This document shows, in pieces, positions 33,213 through 42,828 of a stretch of DNA of 64,000 nt. How positions within the stretch are numbered: position 1 is the stretch's first letter; each line of letters starts with the position of its first letter. Under the pieces are notes generated by a model that saw nothing but the letters and a program-made list of their open reading frames with translations, did not search any database and was not told the origin of the DNA. The DNA lies in assembly GCA_964398185.1 (NCBI GenBank), contig CAYNML010000001.1, forward strand, positions 101,059 to 165,058, written 5' to 3'. Both the position numbers and the translations under genes were made by a program. Source of the DNA: Fen-1058 sp964398185 (GTDB taxonomy: Bacteria; Chloroflexota; Anaerolineae; Fen-1058).

Positions 33213-36200
33213 CTACTTTAACACCAACGGCAGATACACGGTATAACTTGGAATCGATTCGATCGTCAACGTGACGGTGATCATCTGTGGGCTGCCGCTG
33301 ACGCCGGGCGAGGTCACGGTGACGTGGCCGTGATACGTGCCGATGGGCAGACCGCTGTGATTAGCCGACACGGTCAACTCTTGCGGCGCTGCGCCGGAAG
33401 TGGGCGAGACGTTGAGCCACGCGGCATCTTTCGCCACGTTGAAATTCAATGAGCCGCCGCCGCTGTTGCTGACCCACGTACTCTGCGGGCCGGGGATGGG
33501 ATCGTAGTCGTTGATGGTGAAGCCCATGCTCACCGATCCCACGTTGAGCACCGGAGTGGGATTGGGCACGCTGTTGGGATCGAGCGGATCGGTGCCCGCG
33601 TCGATTTCGGCGTTGTCGTTGAACCCATCGGTGTCGGTATCACTCGATCGGGGATTCGTGCCCAACGCGTATTCGTCGCTGTTGGACAGGGTGTCGCCGT
33701 CCTCATCGCCCATCGCATCCGTCGCAGCGAGCGGATTGAGCTGGTGCAGCAATTCCCAGGCGTTGGGCAGGCCATCGCGATCGTAGTCGGGGATCACCGT
33801 CACCGTGATCGAGCGCGAGCCGTTCAGCGCATTCGCCGTCACTTGCAGCGTGATCGTGTTCACGCCGGTCGCCGTCAACGGCGTGGTGATGGTGCGCGTC
33901 GCGCCGACGGTCACGCCATTCAGTTGCCACATGAACAATCCAGCGTCGAGTCCGTCGTTGGTGATGGACAAGCCTTGCAGTTCGATGGTTTCGCCTTCGG
34001 CAAAGGTGGCGCCTTCATCCGGCGCCAGGATGATGGCCTGCGGCGCTTGCGCCGTCAGCACGAAGGGCGCCGACGTGGCGAAGGCCGTGTTGAAGCCGTC
34101 GCTGGCGCGGAGGCGCACGCGCGCCGTATTCGTGGCCGTCACGTAACCCGGCGTCCACACCAGGCTGCTGCCGACGATGTACGGATTAATCATCATCCAG
34201 TTCGCGCCGTTGTCCGCCGAGTAATCGAGGCCGAATTGCAGCGCGTCACCGTCGAGATCGCTGGCCGACCAGGTCACTGTGATCGGATTCGCGGCGTTGA
34301 ACGTGCCGCTGTTGGGCGCGGTGACACTGACCGTGGGCGCGTTGGCGCTGACGGTCTTGCTCCACAGCACTACGTTGTCGTGAACGATCTCGGCTTTGGT
34401 CGCGTTGACGGGAAACGGCACGCGCAGCTGGAACAGCGAGACAGGAGCCGTTTCGTGATCGGGATGGTGCGGCTCGCCGCCGTGCGCCAGATCGCGATCG
34501 TGCGGTGTCAGCGCTTCGCCTTCCAACTCGAAGAGCTGATCGTGCAAGACGTTGTTACTCCCATCCCGCACGATGAGGTGATAATCGCCGCCGGGCTGCT
34601 GCGGCGTCACGTCGCCGTCATCGATGCCGACGTAGGAGATCGTCGGAGTGACAAGGCCGCTGCTGGCGATCTCGCCGCCGAGGCGCAGCGTGCGCGTCAC
34701 GGTAGCGGCAGCCGTCGGGCTGCTGAGATCGATCGGGGTGGTGAGCAGCGCGGGCGACGAATAGCCGGGGCAGCCGCCGCCACTGCACAACAGCTTCAAC
34801 ATCTCGCGGTAATCGATCGGCTCCAGCACCGTGTTGAAGTTGTTGCGGCTGGGCGCATACGAGATGATCGATTTGGCGGTGTTGCTCTGATCGGCTGCGG
34901 CGTCGGAGTTGCAGGCGGCGGTGCGTAATTCCTTGGGCGCGTCTGTGCCGATCAAGCGCACGACGCGCTTGTTGGCGCTGTCGGTAAAGTCCTGCAGCGC
35001 CTGGCGATAGGTGCGTGACGAGACACAGTCGGCAAAGTCGCTCCAGCGGCCTTCGTTGTATTTGCTGTGATTGTCCTCGCCGGGCACATCGCTGGGCTGA
35101 TAGTTCGCGGCATCCGAATCGACGAAGCCGAAAGCGTGCAGCAGCTCGTGCGCCATGTAGCGCCCGCTGCGATCGGTGCTGTTGGCGGCCACCACCGTGC
35201 GCCAGCCGCTGCTGCTGATGCCGCCGCCGCTGTCGCCGGTCAGGTTCATCTGATCGATCAAAGCGATGGCCCAGTATTTGCCGCTGGGATCGAGGAAGTC
35301 TTCGACCTTGCTGCGCGCCTCACTGTGATTACCACCGTCGGCAGCAATCTTGACTTTGTAAGCCAGGCTGAACCAGAAGGGCGTATCGTGCAGCCAGCTG
35401 TAACGTCCGCCGTAATACCAGGTGTCCTGCTGTGGATAGATGCGTGCCACCGCGGCCATGCCGGCGTACATGTTCTGCGTGAAGTTCGGGTCCTGTTCGG
35501 CGGCAGTGTCGCCCGTCACGCGCATGGCGATGAAGCGCCGCCGCACGCCCGCCGTGTCGACAAAGTTGAACTTGGATTTGGTAAGGTTGACGGTGAGCAC
35601 GTCGACGTTGTTGTTGCGCAGCACCACGTCTGCGCCGGTGAAGAAAGGCAGGGACGAGATGAAAGGATTCCCAGGCAGGTTGAGACTGTCGGCGACGCTG
35701 CTGATATCAAGGTCGGCCATGAGGCTGATCGCATTGTCCAGAGACAGGCCCAGGCTTGACCAGGGCAGCGCCTTGCCGCCGGGGAAGTTCACCACCGCGC
35801 CGTTGACGGTCAGGCCATTGCTGAATTTCCACTTGAGCGTGGCGCGTGTGATCTGGGCGCCGTTGCAGCCAGAAGATGTTGCGCCCAGCAGCACCAACGT
35901 GCGCTTGCCCCAGATCAACCGCTCGCCCTCAATGGCCTGCTGTGCTCTGGTCTGATCGACTTGAATGGTGGCAAGGCTCACCGACTGACTGCCAATCGAT
36001 TGATTGCCGTTGGACAGCCGTACACGCACCTGCCCGCCGGTGTCGCCGGGTCGAATGAAGGTGCGAATCTGTGTGGGATCCGTCGCATCAGCCAGGCGCT
36101 CTGCGCCGCTGCCGATTTTCACGTAGGCAGGCACGCTGCCGTCGAGGAAGCCGAGGCCGCTGATCTTCAATTCCGATCCGGCGCTCAAGCAGGTGGGGCT

Positions 36201-38711
36201 GATGTAGGTGATCTTAGGCATCAACTTGAAGTCGGCTGCGCTCAGTGGCGACTTTAGCCCGTTCGCTTCGACTTGCAATTTGCCGCTCGAGGCCAGGAAC
36301 GGAACTTTTACGGCGATGGAAGTGGTGGTGACCGAGATCACTTCGGCTTGATGGGTGACCGGGTACGCGCCCGGGAACGTGACGATGTTGAATTCTGGTC
36401 CGCGATCGTCGAAGTTGTTGCCGTTAATGATAATCGTCGCGCCGGGCGAGGCCGAGATCGGCGAGAAGGACGAGATCGCCGGGACGAAGTTGCCGATTGG
36501 GCTGGTAATGACGCCGCGCACGGCGATCGACGACATGCCCTGCACCCACGTCCGATCGATATCGGAGGTGACGTCGACCAGGCGGTGTGAATCGAGTGCG
36601 CTTTCCGGCACGCGGAAACTGCGCCACGTCGTGCCCTGTCGCAGCGCTAAGCCATCGGCCGTCGTCGTCCAGATGCGGCCCGACGGGTCAGCCGTGATGT
36701 CCAGCGTTTGTGTATGCGGCAGCGTGTTGCTGTACGTCGTCCACGTGTTGCTGACGGGATTGAACGAAGCTACGCCGCCGCCATACGTCGCGACCCACAT
36801 GTTGCTTGCGGAATCCGCCGTCAGACCGGTGACTACATTGAAGGGCAACCCATTGGCTGTGGTGTAACTGATCCATGCTGTGCTGCCCGTGCCGTTGAGA
36901 TCGTACACGCTGATACCGTTGCTCGTGCCAATCCACAAGCGATCGCCGCTGTCGCGCGCCAGCGCCTGCACGACGTTGCCCGCGATGGGCGAAGTGCTCG
37001 TCGTGAAGGTCAGCCAATAACCGGCTTCGGCGCGCATGGCCAGTCCACCGTTGGTGCCTGCCCAGATGCGACCCAGATGATCGCTAAGCAAAGCATTCAC
37101 GCCATTGTTGGGCAGACCGCTCGTGGTGGTGTAGGGCGTGAACCCGCTGCCGGAATATTTGTACACGCCGTTGCCGCTGGTGCCGATCCAGAGATCGCCG
37201 TTGCCAGCACGCGCGAAGCTGCGCACGTAGCCGGTGTTGCCCGGAATGTTGACCGAGATGAATGAGCCGCCATCGGTGTAGGCAATCTTCGACGTGCCGC
37301 CGACCCAGGTGCGTGTCGCTTCGAGGAAAATCGATTGCGGGGTCTCAGCTGAGGGCACATTGCTAAAGCGCAGCCAGTTGGGCGAGTGCGTGGTGAAGGC
37401 ATTCGCGCCGCCGTGGCCCCACCACACCGCTTCGCCCACGGCCAGCACGCGGCGCAGATCGTTGTTGAGCAGCGGCGAGGTGGGCGTGGTGTACAACTTC
37501 CACGTACCGTTGTCGTAGACCGCGCCGCCGCCCGTGGAACCTTGCATACTCATCCAGATGCGGCCCGCGTGATCTTCGCTGAGATCGGTGACATCGTTGT
37601 TGGGCAAGCCGGGCGAAATGGTGCTGTAGCGCGTCCACGTGTAGAAAAAACCGTTGTAAGTGCGGCGGCACACGCCGCCGGTGATATCGACCTGCGGCGC
37701 TTCACTCAGCGCCGGAACGATGTCCACCGGAATCAGCCACAATCGATCTTGCCGATCGACGAGCACGCGTTTCACATAGTCGAAGGTGCACGTCCCGCTG
37801 CCGAAGCTATTGCTGAAGGTACTGCCGTCCCACGTGGTGAGGCCGCCATAGTTGGCGAAGTAAGTGGTCACCGCCGTGCCATCGTAGTCAACCGCCACAT
37901 CATACACGATGTTGCTGGGCAAGCCGTCGGCGGTGTTGATGATGTTCCACGACGGGTTGGGACGGCCTGGCGTGAATCTCGCTGCGCCGCCGTTGGTACT
38001 GATCCAGATGTAATCGACACCGTTGGGGTTGACGACGGATGTAAGACGATTGACTGCGTCGTGCGGCAGCGGCGAATTGGCGACGGTGTAGCTAATCCAT
38101 GTGCCGTTGCTCAGATCGTACACGCCCACTCCCCATCCGTTGGTGCCCACCCATAGTTCATCGTTGAAGATCGCCAGAGAGGTGACCCAATTGCTGGGCA
38201 GTCCGCCGGGGCTGGCGGTGATCGCGGTCCAACCGTAAATGCCCGATGAGTTGGGGCCGTACACGCGCAGGCCGCCGTTGTTCAATCCGGCGAAGAGTCG
38301 ACCATCGGGCGCGTAGGCAATCGCCGTGATGCCGTTGGTCCCCGACTGGATCGTGCGCGTGATCCAGAAGCCGCTCAACGGCACGATCGCGCCATCGATC
38401 TGCGCGGGCACTTCCGATTGGCGCGGCGGCAGCAATTGGCGGCCGGCCTCTGTGCCGTAAACGGTGCGCCACTGCGAATTGGCTTGATCGACGACGACGG
38501 CGCGATCGGGATCAGGCGCGCGTTCGAGTGAGGGATCGACACGCGGTCCGGTGATCTGCACTTCGGGGTCAGCCGCCCGATCGGGTGTGCCGGGATCCGA
38601 TTGGTCCTGGGCGAGAACGGAAGTTGCCACGATCGGCTGAAGATTCGATCCGATCAACGTGGCGCCGATCAGCAACAACGCAACACTACGACGACTAAAC
38701 GACGCGCGCAT
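33213..38711 (-). CDS. Secreted propeller/IPT zinc-metalloprotease-like protein with YLPL tail
   Basis: The 1832-codon frame starts with a signal peptide (RRSVALLLIGATLIGSN). Residues about 100-720 are two-component-type propeller repeats (LWIGTSNGISVYD, IWAGTNGGLAM). Two IPT/TIG domains follow (about 740-900). A metalloprotease region has H1188-E-L-L-H1192-A-F-G-F-V-D1198, the HExxHxxGxxD zinc site known from snapalysin-type metzincins. Near the end are TSP3-like calcium repeats (DYDRDGLPNAWE) and a BACON-like domain, and the protein ends YTVYLPLVLK. The ribosome site GGGGAGG is upstream. It probably acts outside the cell on proteins or glycoproteins; the propeller may bind substrate. Confidence 0.87.
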   Translation of the reverse strand: MRASFSRRSVALLLIGATLIGSNLQPIVATSVLAQDQSDPGTPDRAADPEVQITGPRVDPSLERAPDPDRAVVVDQANSQWRTVYGTEAGRQLLPPRQSEVPAQIDGAIVPLSGFWITRTIQSGTNGITAIAYAPDGRLFAGLNNGGLRVYGPNSSGIYGWTAITASPGGLPSNWVTSLAIFNDELWVGTNGWGVGVYDLSNGTWISYTVANSPLPHDAVNRLTSVVNPNGVDYIWISTNGGAARFTPGRPNPSWNIINTADGLPSNIVYDVAVDYDGTAVTTYFANYGGLTTWDGSTFSNSFGSGTCTFDYVKRVLVDRQDRLWLIPVDIVPALSEAPQVDITGGVCRRTYNGFFYTWTRYSTISPGLPNNDVTDLSEDHAGRIWMSMQGSTGGGAVYDNGTWKLYTTPTSPLLNNDLRRVLAVGEAVWWGHGGANAFTTHSPNWLRFSNVPSAETPQSIFLEATRTWVGGTSKIAYTDGGSFISVNIPGNTGYVRSFARAGNGDLWIGTSGNGVYKYSGSGFTPYTTTSGLPNNGVNALLSDHLGRIWAGTNGGLAMRAEAGYWLTFTTSTSPIAGNVVQALARDSGDRLWIGTSNGISVYDLNGTGSTAWISYTTANGLPFNVVTGLTADSASNMWVATYGGGVASFNPVSNTWTTYSNTLPHTQTLDITADPSGRIWTTTADGLALRQGTTWRSFRVPESALDSHRLVDVTSDIDRTWVQGMSSIAVRGVITSPIGNFVPAISSFSPISASPGATIIINGNNFDDRGPEFNIVTFPGAYPVTHQAEVISVTTTSIAVKVPFLASSGKLQVEANGLKSPLSAADFKLMPKITYISPTCLSAGSELKISGLGFLDGSVPAYVKIGSGAERLADATDPTQIRTFIRPGDTGGQVRVRLSNGNQSIGSQSVSLATIQVDQTRAQQAIEGERLIWGKRTLVLLGATSSGCNGAQITRATLKWKFSNGLTVNGAVVNFPGGKALPWSSLGLSLDNAISLMADLDISSVADSLNLPGNPFISSLPFFTGADVVLRNNNVDVLTVNLTKSKFNFVDTAGVRRRFIAMRVTGDTAAEQDPNFTQNMYAGMAAVARIYPQQDTWYYGGRYSWLHDTPFWFSLAYKVKIAADGGNHSEARSKVEDFLDPSGKYWAIALIDQMNLTGDSGGGISSSGWRTVVAANSTDRSGRYMAHELLHAFGFVDSDAANYQPSDVPGEDNHSKYNEGRWSDFADCVSSRTYRQALQDFTDSANKRVVRLIGTDAPKELRTAACNSDAAADQSNTAKSIISYAPSRNNFNTVLEPIDYREMLKLLCSGGGCPGYSSPALLTTPIDLSSPTAAATVTRTLRLGGEIASSGLVTPTISYVGIDDGDVTPQQPGGDYHLIVRDGSNNVLHDQLFELEGEALTPHDRDLAHGGEPHHPDHETAPVSLFQLRVPFPVNATKAEIVHDNVVLWSKTVSANAPTVSVTAPNSGTFNAANPITVTWSASDLDGDALQFGLDYSADNGANWMMINPYIVGSSLVWTPGYVTATNTARVRLRASDGFNTAFATSAPFVLTAQAPQAIILAPDEGATFAEGETIELQGLSITNDGLDAGLFMWQLNGVTVGATRTITTPLTATGVNTITLQVTANALNGSRSITVTVIPDYDRDGLPNAWELLHQLNPLAATDAMGDEDGDTLSNSDEYALGTNPRSSDTDTDGFNDNAEIDAGTDPLDPNSVPNPTPVLNVGSVSMGFTINDYDPIPGPQSTWVSNSGGGSLNFNVAKDAAWLNVSPTSGAAPQELTVSANHSGLPIGTYHGHVTVTSPGVSGSPQMITVTLTIESIPSYTVYLPLVLK

Positions 38712-38821
38712 GGTGCCCTCCCCTGGCTGGTATTCAATTGAAAGCGCACGGCCTGGCTAACCGTGCTCCCGATACCCCCCACAATAAGAGTACCGCAAAT
38801 CGATCGCACTGTCAGTGGCAA

Positions 38822-38844
38822 AAGTGTCACTTTGTCTGACACTT
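38822..38844 (+). promoter_or_regulatory. Palindromic operator at the STAND regulator promoter
   Basis: AAGTGTCA and TGACACTT, an 8-bp perfect inverted repeat with 7 bases between, is centred about 41 bases before the expected transcription start. A dimeric HTH protein could bind here; the gene's own N-terminal HTH is a candidate. The same 162-base gap is shared with the divergent metalloprotease-like gene. Confidence 0.5.
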
Positions 38845-38858
38845 GCGGCCTGACCCCA

Positions 38859-38867
38859 TGCTATAAT
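38859..38867 (+). promoter_or_regulatory. Extended -10 promoter giving a probable leaderless mRNA
   Basis: TGC-TATAAT is a perfect extended -10 element. Only six bases separate it from the ATG at 38874, so the transcript would begin at the start codon. No Shine-Dalgarno sequence is present. Confidence 0.65.
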
Positions 38868-38873
38868 CTTCAC

Positions 38874-41495
38874 ATGCACAACCTCGATCGTTTTGCGGCG
38901 TGGCTGAAACATCGCCGCCTCGCGCTGAACTTCACGCGCGACGAGTTGGCATCGCGCGCGCATTGCTCGGTCAGCACCCTGCGTCGTCTGGAAGCGGGCG
39001 ATCTGCGCGCGTCCGAACAATTGGCCGCCTCACTCGCCAGGGCGCTCAACGTGCCCGCCGATCAAATTGAAGCGTTCACACGCTTTGCGCGCGGCGAGTC
39101 GGTCGATCTGACGCTGTTCGATCTGCCCGCCGGAGCGCGCGTTTCTCCAACACCCGATCGATCTCCCGCGCCCCACCAGCTGCCCGCGCCGTTGACCAGC
39201 CTCGTCGGACGCCAGCGCGACATCGACACGGTGTGCGAGTTGCTGCAAGAGCCGGGCGTGCGCCTGCTCACGCTCACCGGTCCGCCGGGCACGGGCAAGA
39301 CCCGCTTAAGCATCGCCGCCGCGCAGCATGTGCTTGACACGACGACGTTCTTCCCCGATGGCGCATGGTTCGTTCCCCTCGCACCCCTTGACGATCCGGC
39401 GCTCGTCGCCGACACCATCGCGCAGGTGTTGGGTGTGCGCGACCTGAGCGGCGAGATCACCGCGTCCCTGCGCGAATTTCTGCGGCCCCGGCGCTTGCTG
39501 CTGGTGCTCGACAACTTCGAGCAGATCACCACAGCCGCGCCCTTGATCACCGATCTGTTGACGAACGCGCCGCAGCTCAAGGCCATTGTTACCAGCCGCG
39601 CCGTGCTGCACGTCTATGGCGAACACGAGTACCCTGTTCCACCGCTGGCCCTGCCCGATGTGCAGCGTCTACCCACTCCGCAAGCGCTCTCGTTCTACAC
39701 GCGCTTTGCCGCGGTACAGCTCTTCAAAGAACGCGCACGCGCCGTCAGGCCCGACTTTCAACTGACCGCTGAGAATGCGGCAGACGTGGCGCGCATCTGT
39801 GCGTGGCTTGACGGGCTGCCGCTGGCGATCGAGATGGCGGCGGCGCAGGTGAAATGGCTGCCGCTGCCGAAGCTACTGGAGCAGTTGGGCGATCGCTTGA
39901 CGACCTTGACCGGCGGCCCGATCGATCTGTCACCGCGCCAGCAATCCCTCAGCGGCGCCATCGATTGGAGCTTCGATCTGCTCGACCAGGAGGAGCAGCA
40001 GCTGTTCAGCCTGCTCGGCGTGTTTGTGGGCGGTTGTGATGAGGAAGCGGTGACGGCGCTGGGCACGCAGCTGGCCGATGTGCGTTACCCCGTCTCGGTG
40101 GCGCGCCGGCTTGTCGAAAAAAGCCTGTTGCGTTACGAACAGGCCGGCGCAGCAACACGCTTTGTGATGCTGGAGAGCATTCGCGAGTACGCCCAACAGC
40201 AACTGGACCGGCAGGGTATGACCGGTGAAGTGCGGCGCTGGCACGCCGGTTACTTTCAACAACTTGCCCGGCACGCCGCCTGGGAATTGAATGATGCGAA
40301 TCACGAAGCCTGGCTGCGGCGCTGCGATCTGGAATTGCACAACTTCCGCGCGGCGCTGCGCTGGTGTGTTCATCACGCGCCTGAAATCGGCGTGCGGCTG
40401 GCCGCCAACCTGTGCGACTTCTGGTATTTGCGCGGTTTGCTGACCGAAGGCCGGGCGTGGCTGGATGAGCTGCTCGACAAAAGCGAACATCCTGCAAGCG
40501 ATCTGTTGATACAGGCCCTGGTGGCGGCGGGTATGTTGGCCGTCCATCAAGGCGATCTGACCCACGCGGTGCTGGCGGCGAATGAAGCCCTGCGCCTGAG
40601 CCGGGCGAGCGGCGACCAAAGCGGAATGGCCCGCGCCTTGCACTGTCTGGGCAATGTGGCGCTGTATCAATCGAACTACGCTCAGGCTGATGCATTTTAC
40701 GCCGAGGCGCTGCCGGTGTATTTGCAGCAAGGCCCCCGCGCCTACGCGGCGCAAGTCCTGAACAACCGGGGCCTGGTTGCCAAAGATCAGAACGATTGGC
40801 CGCGCGCGCTTCGATATTTTGAAGAGGGGCTGGCGCTGCGGCGCGCCATCGATCATCAACGGGGCATGGCCCAATCGCTGTTGAATCTGGCCAATGTGGC
40901 TTACTGGCAGGGCGACTACGATCGCACCAGCGAACTGGCTACTCAGGCGCTCGATCTGAGCCGCCGCACCGGCTACACCCTCAATGTGAGCTATGCGCTG
41001 GAATCGCTGGGTATGGCGTGGCTACAACAGCAGCAATTTGAACGGGCACGGGACGCCCTGCATGAAAGCGCCGCGCTCTTTGCCGAGCTGGGCGATAAGA
41101 AGGGTACGGCCCTGATCCTGATCGATCAGGGGGCGCTGGCCCGCGCGCAAGGTCGTTGGGCTGAGGCGGAGCAGCGATACCGGAAGAGCTTGAAGTTGTG
41201 CGTGCAGGTCGGCGAGAAGCGGCGGACCGCGTTTTGTCTGGAAGGACTGGCGCTGGTGGCCTGCTCACAAGCGGACTACGCCCGCGCCGTCACACTGCTG
41301 GCCGCCGTCCATGCCTTGCGCAGTGCAGCGGGTGTGCCGCTGCCGTCGATCGAGCAGCGTGAGATCGATCGGGCGCTGGCGCAGGCGCGGGGCGCTCTCC
41401 ATGATGCGGCGTTTGAAGCGGCGTGGACGAAGGGCGCGGTGTTGTCGCTGGATGAAGCGGTGACGTTGGCGTTGGCGGTTGGACAAGAGCGCTGA
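38874..41495 (+). CDS. HTH-STAND NTPase-TPR regulator
   Basis: The 873-residue protein has an N-terminal XRE-type HTH (about residues 5-60, FTRDELASRAHCSVSTLRRL). An NB-ARC/AP-ATPase module follows, with Walker A GPPGTGKT near 136, Walker B LLLVLDNFEQ and the DGLPLAIEMAA motif. The C-terminal half is TPR repeats (about 560-830). Such STAND proteins are ATP-driven signalling switches, often transcription activators of AfsR/MalT type. The start at MHNLDRF is set by the promoter and the HTH limits; a longer frame crosses the promoter. It is divergent from the exoprotein block and may control it. Confidence 0.88.
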   Translation: MHNLDRFAAWLKHRRLALNFTRDELASRAHCSVSTLRRLEAGDLRASEQLAASLARALNVPADQIEAFTRFARGESVDLTLFDLPAGARVSPTPDRSPAPHQLPAPLTSLVGRQRDIDTVCELLQEPGVRLLTLTGPPGTGKTRLSIAAAQHVLDTTTFFPDGAWFVPLAPLDDPALVADTIAQVLGVRDLSGEITASLREFLRPRRLLLVLDNFEQITTAAPLITDLLTNAPQLKAIVTSRAVLHVYGEHEYPVPPLALPDVQRLPTPQALSFYTRFAAVQLFKERARAVRPDFQLTAENAADVARICAWLDGLPLAIEMAAAQVKWLPLPKLLEQLGDRLTTLTGGPIDLSPRQQSLSGAIDWSFDLLDQEEQQLFSLLGVFVGGCDEEAVTALGTQLADVRYPVSVARRLVEKSLLRYEQAGAATRFVMLESIREYAQQQLDRQGMTGEVRRWHAGYFQQLARHAAWELNDANHEAWLRRCDLELHNFRAALRWCVHHAPEIGVRLAANLCDFWYLRGLLTEGRAWLDELLDKSEHPASDLLIQALVAAGMLAVHQGDLTHAVLAANEALRLSRASGDQSGMARALHCLGNVALYQSNYAQADAFYAEALPVYLQQGPRAYAAQVLNNRGLVAKDQNDWPRALRYFEEGLALRRAIDHQRGMAQSLLNLANVAYWQGDYDRTSELATQALDLSRRTGYTLNVSYALESLGMAWLQQQQFERARDALHESAALFAELGDKKGTALILIDQGALARAQGRWAEAEQRYRKSLKLCVQVGEKRRTAFCLEGLALVACSQADYARAVTLLAAVHALRSAAGVPLPSIEQREIDRALAQARGALHDAAFEAAWTKGAVLSLDEAVTLALAVGQER

Positions 41496-41595
41496 GCTAT
41501 CGCCGCGCTGGTTTGCGTTTGGGCGGTTGCGGTATGGCGTTGATCAAAAGTGGTAGGCGCCAGCGAGCATATGCTGATCGTGGCGAGGAAACAGT

Positions 41596-41620
41596 AGGCT
41601 CCGCGAAATACTCGGAGCCT
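41596..41620 (-). terminator. Hairpin after the 78-residue gene
   Basis: An 8-bp perfect stem (AGGCTCCG and CGGAGCCT) with a 9-base loop lies just beyond the minus-strand stop, followed on that strand by ACTGTTTCC. It separates this gene from the convergent STAND gene. Confidence 0.6.
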
Positions 41621-41626
41621 GTGCGT

Positions 41627-41863
41627 TCAATCCGATCGCGTGATCTTGAGATCGTAACGTGCGATCAGGTCCTTAACCAAATCCGTGACTTCCTGCACAT
41701 TCAGTTGGGTGTCGTAGGTCAGCCGCCAGCTGGGCGGGCCGGGATCCCACTCGGCGTGATAGACATGCCCGCGCGGGGCCAGGCGCGCCTGCACGTTGAT
41801 CGAGTTGCCGTAGCCGTGGATGACGTACTGGTGGGTGACCGCATCGCGAACGGCGTTCATCAT
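41627..41863 (-). CDS. Small conserved hypothetical protein
   Basis: The 78-residue protein has a strong ribosome site (GGAGGTGA) 5 bases from tandem ATG codons. The sequence alternates short strands (HQYVIHGYGNSINVQARL) with a C-terminal helix (VQEVTDLVKDLIARYDLK). No family was recognised. It is followed by its own hairpin. Confidence 0.6.
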   Translation of the reverse strand: MMNAVRDAVTHQYVIHGYGNSINVQARLAPRGHVYHAEWDPGPPSWRLTYDTQLNVQEVTDLVKDLIARYDLKITRSD

Positions 41864-41915
41864 GGCTCACCTCCGCAACAGGTCTGCTACTTCTAGCTTA
41901 CCACAGGTTGTCAAG

Positions 41916-42782
41916 CTACAGGTTTTTCTCGAAGAATTCGCAGATTCGCTGGCGGTATTCGGCGGGCCGCCGGACGTGGATGTTCCGGTGCGCGGCTTCC
42001 GGCACCCGCCACACTTCTTTGGGTTCCCCCGCCCGCGCAAAGATCAGATTCACTTCGGAGGGTGGCACGATCACGTCCTGCTCGCCGAAGATCAGCAGCA
42101 GCGGCCGCGGCGCCACCCGATTGATCCACCGCGCGAGATCGATGTCATATAAGTTCAACCGCGTGCGCAGGCAGGCCGTGGTGACGAACAGGCGCGCCAG
42201 CAGAAACGACAACCCTTCCGGCACACCGCGCTCGATCAAGCCGCCCGCCACCGCGCTCAGCAAGAACACGAACGGACTATCGGCGACGATGGCGTTGATG
42301 TCTTCATAGACAGCAGCCGTCGCGATCGCCACCGTGCCGCCCATTGAGAAACCCAATACTCCCACACGTTCTGCGCCCTTCGATTTCGCAAACTGCACAG
42401 CGGCGATCAGATCATAGCGTTCGTTGAAGCCCAGCGTCACCACCTCGCCTTCACTTTGGCCGTGCGCGCGCCAGTTGAACAACAGCACGTTGTAACCCGC
42501 TTCATGTAACCACGGCGCGACGTGTACGTCCGCATCCAGCGATCCGTTGGCGCCGGAACAGACGGTGATGGTTTTCGTAGAATTTTCAGCAGGGATGTAC
42601 CACCCGCGCAGCGTCACCCCGTCACCCGATTGGAACTCGGCGGCCCCGGCGGTCAACCCGTGATTCGCGGGTGAGTCGGCTTCATCGGGTGGCCGCCGGG
42701 CCAGCAGGTAATTCGAGCCGAGCCAGGCGAGGGCGGCGGTGATGAGTAGTAAAACAGCGAGGAGCAAGAAGAGCAGTGTCAT
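41916..42782 (-). CDS. Membrane-anchored alpha/beta hydrolase
   Basis: The 288-residue protein has an N-terminal membrane segment (residues 2-22) and an alpha/beta hydrolase domain facing outward. The nucleophile elbow GFSMGG, the acid in GEQDVIVP and the late His in PEAAHRNI form a complete triad. Relatives include FrsA-like and BEM46-like esterases. The cluster around tgt does not suggest a substrate. No Shine-Dalgarno sequence is visible; the start codon immediately follows a repeat-rich gap. Confidence 0.8.
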   Translation of the reverse strand: MTLLFLLLAVLLLITAALAWLGSNYLLARRPPDEADSPANHGLTAGAAEFQSGDGVTLRGWYIPAENSTKTITVCSGANGSLDADVHVAPWLHEAGYNVLLFNWRAHGQSEGEVVTLGFNERYDLIAAVQFAKSKGAERVGVLGFSMGGTVAIATAAVYEDINAIVADSPFVFLLSAVAGGLIERGVPEGLSFLLARLFVTTACLRTRLNLYDIDLARWINRVAPRPLLLIFGEQDVIVPPSEVNLIFARAGEPKEVWRVPEAAHRNIHVRRPAEYRQRICEFFEKNL

Positions 42783-42801
42783 GTTGGTTGACGTGAGTAA
42801 C

Positions 42802-42828
42802 GAGTAACGAGTAATTTACTCGTTACTC
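42802..42828. repeat. Palindrome spanning the end of tgt
   Basis: GAGTAACGAGTAA and its complement TTACTCGTTACTC flank one base, and the same units extend outward on both sides (42795 to 42836). The tgt stop codon and its last residues (MSNE) are encoded inside it. It may act as the tgt terminator or as a repeat that moved into the gene end. Confidence 0.65.
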
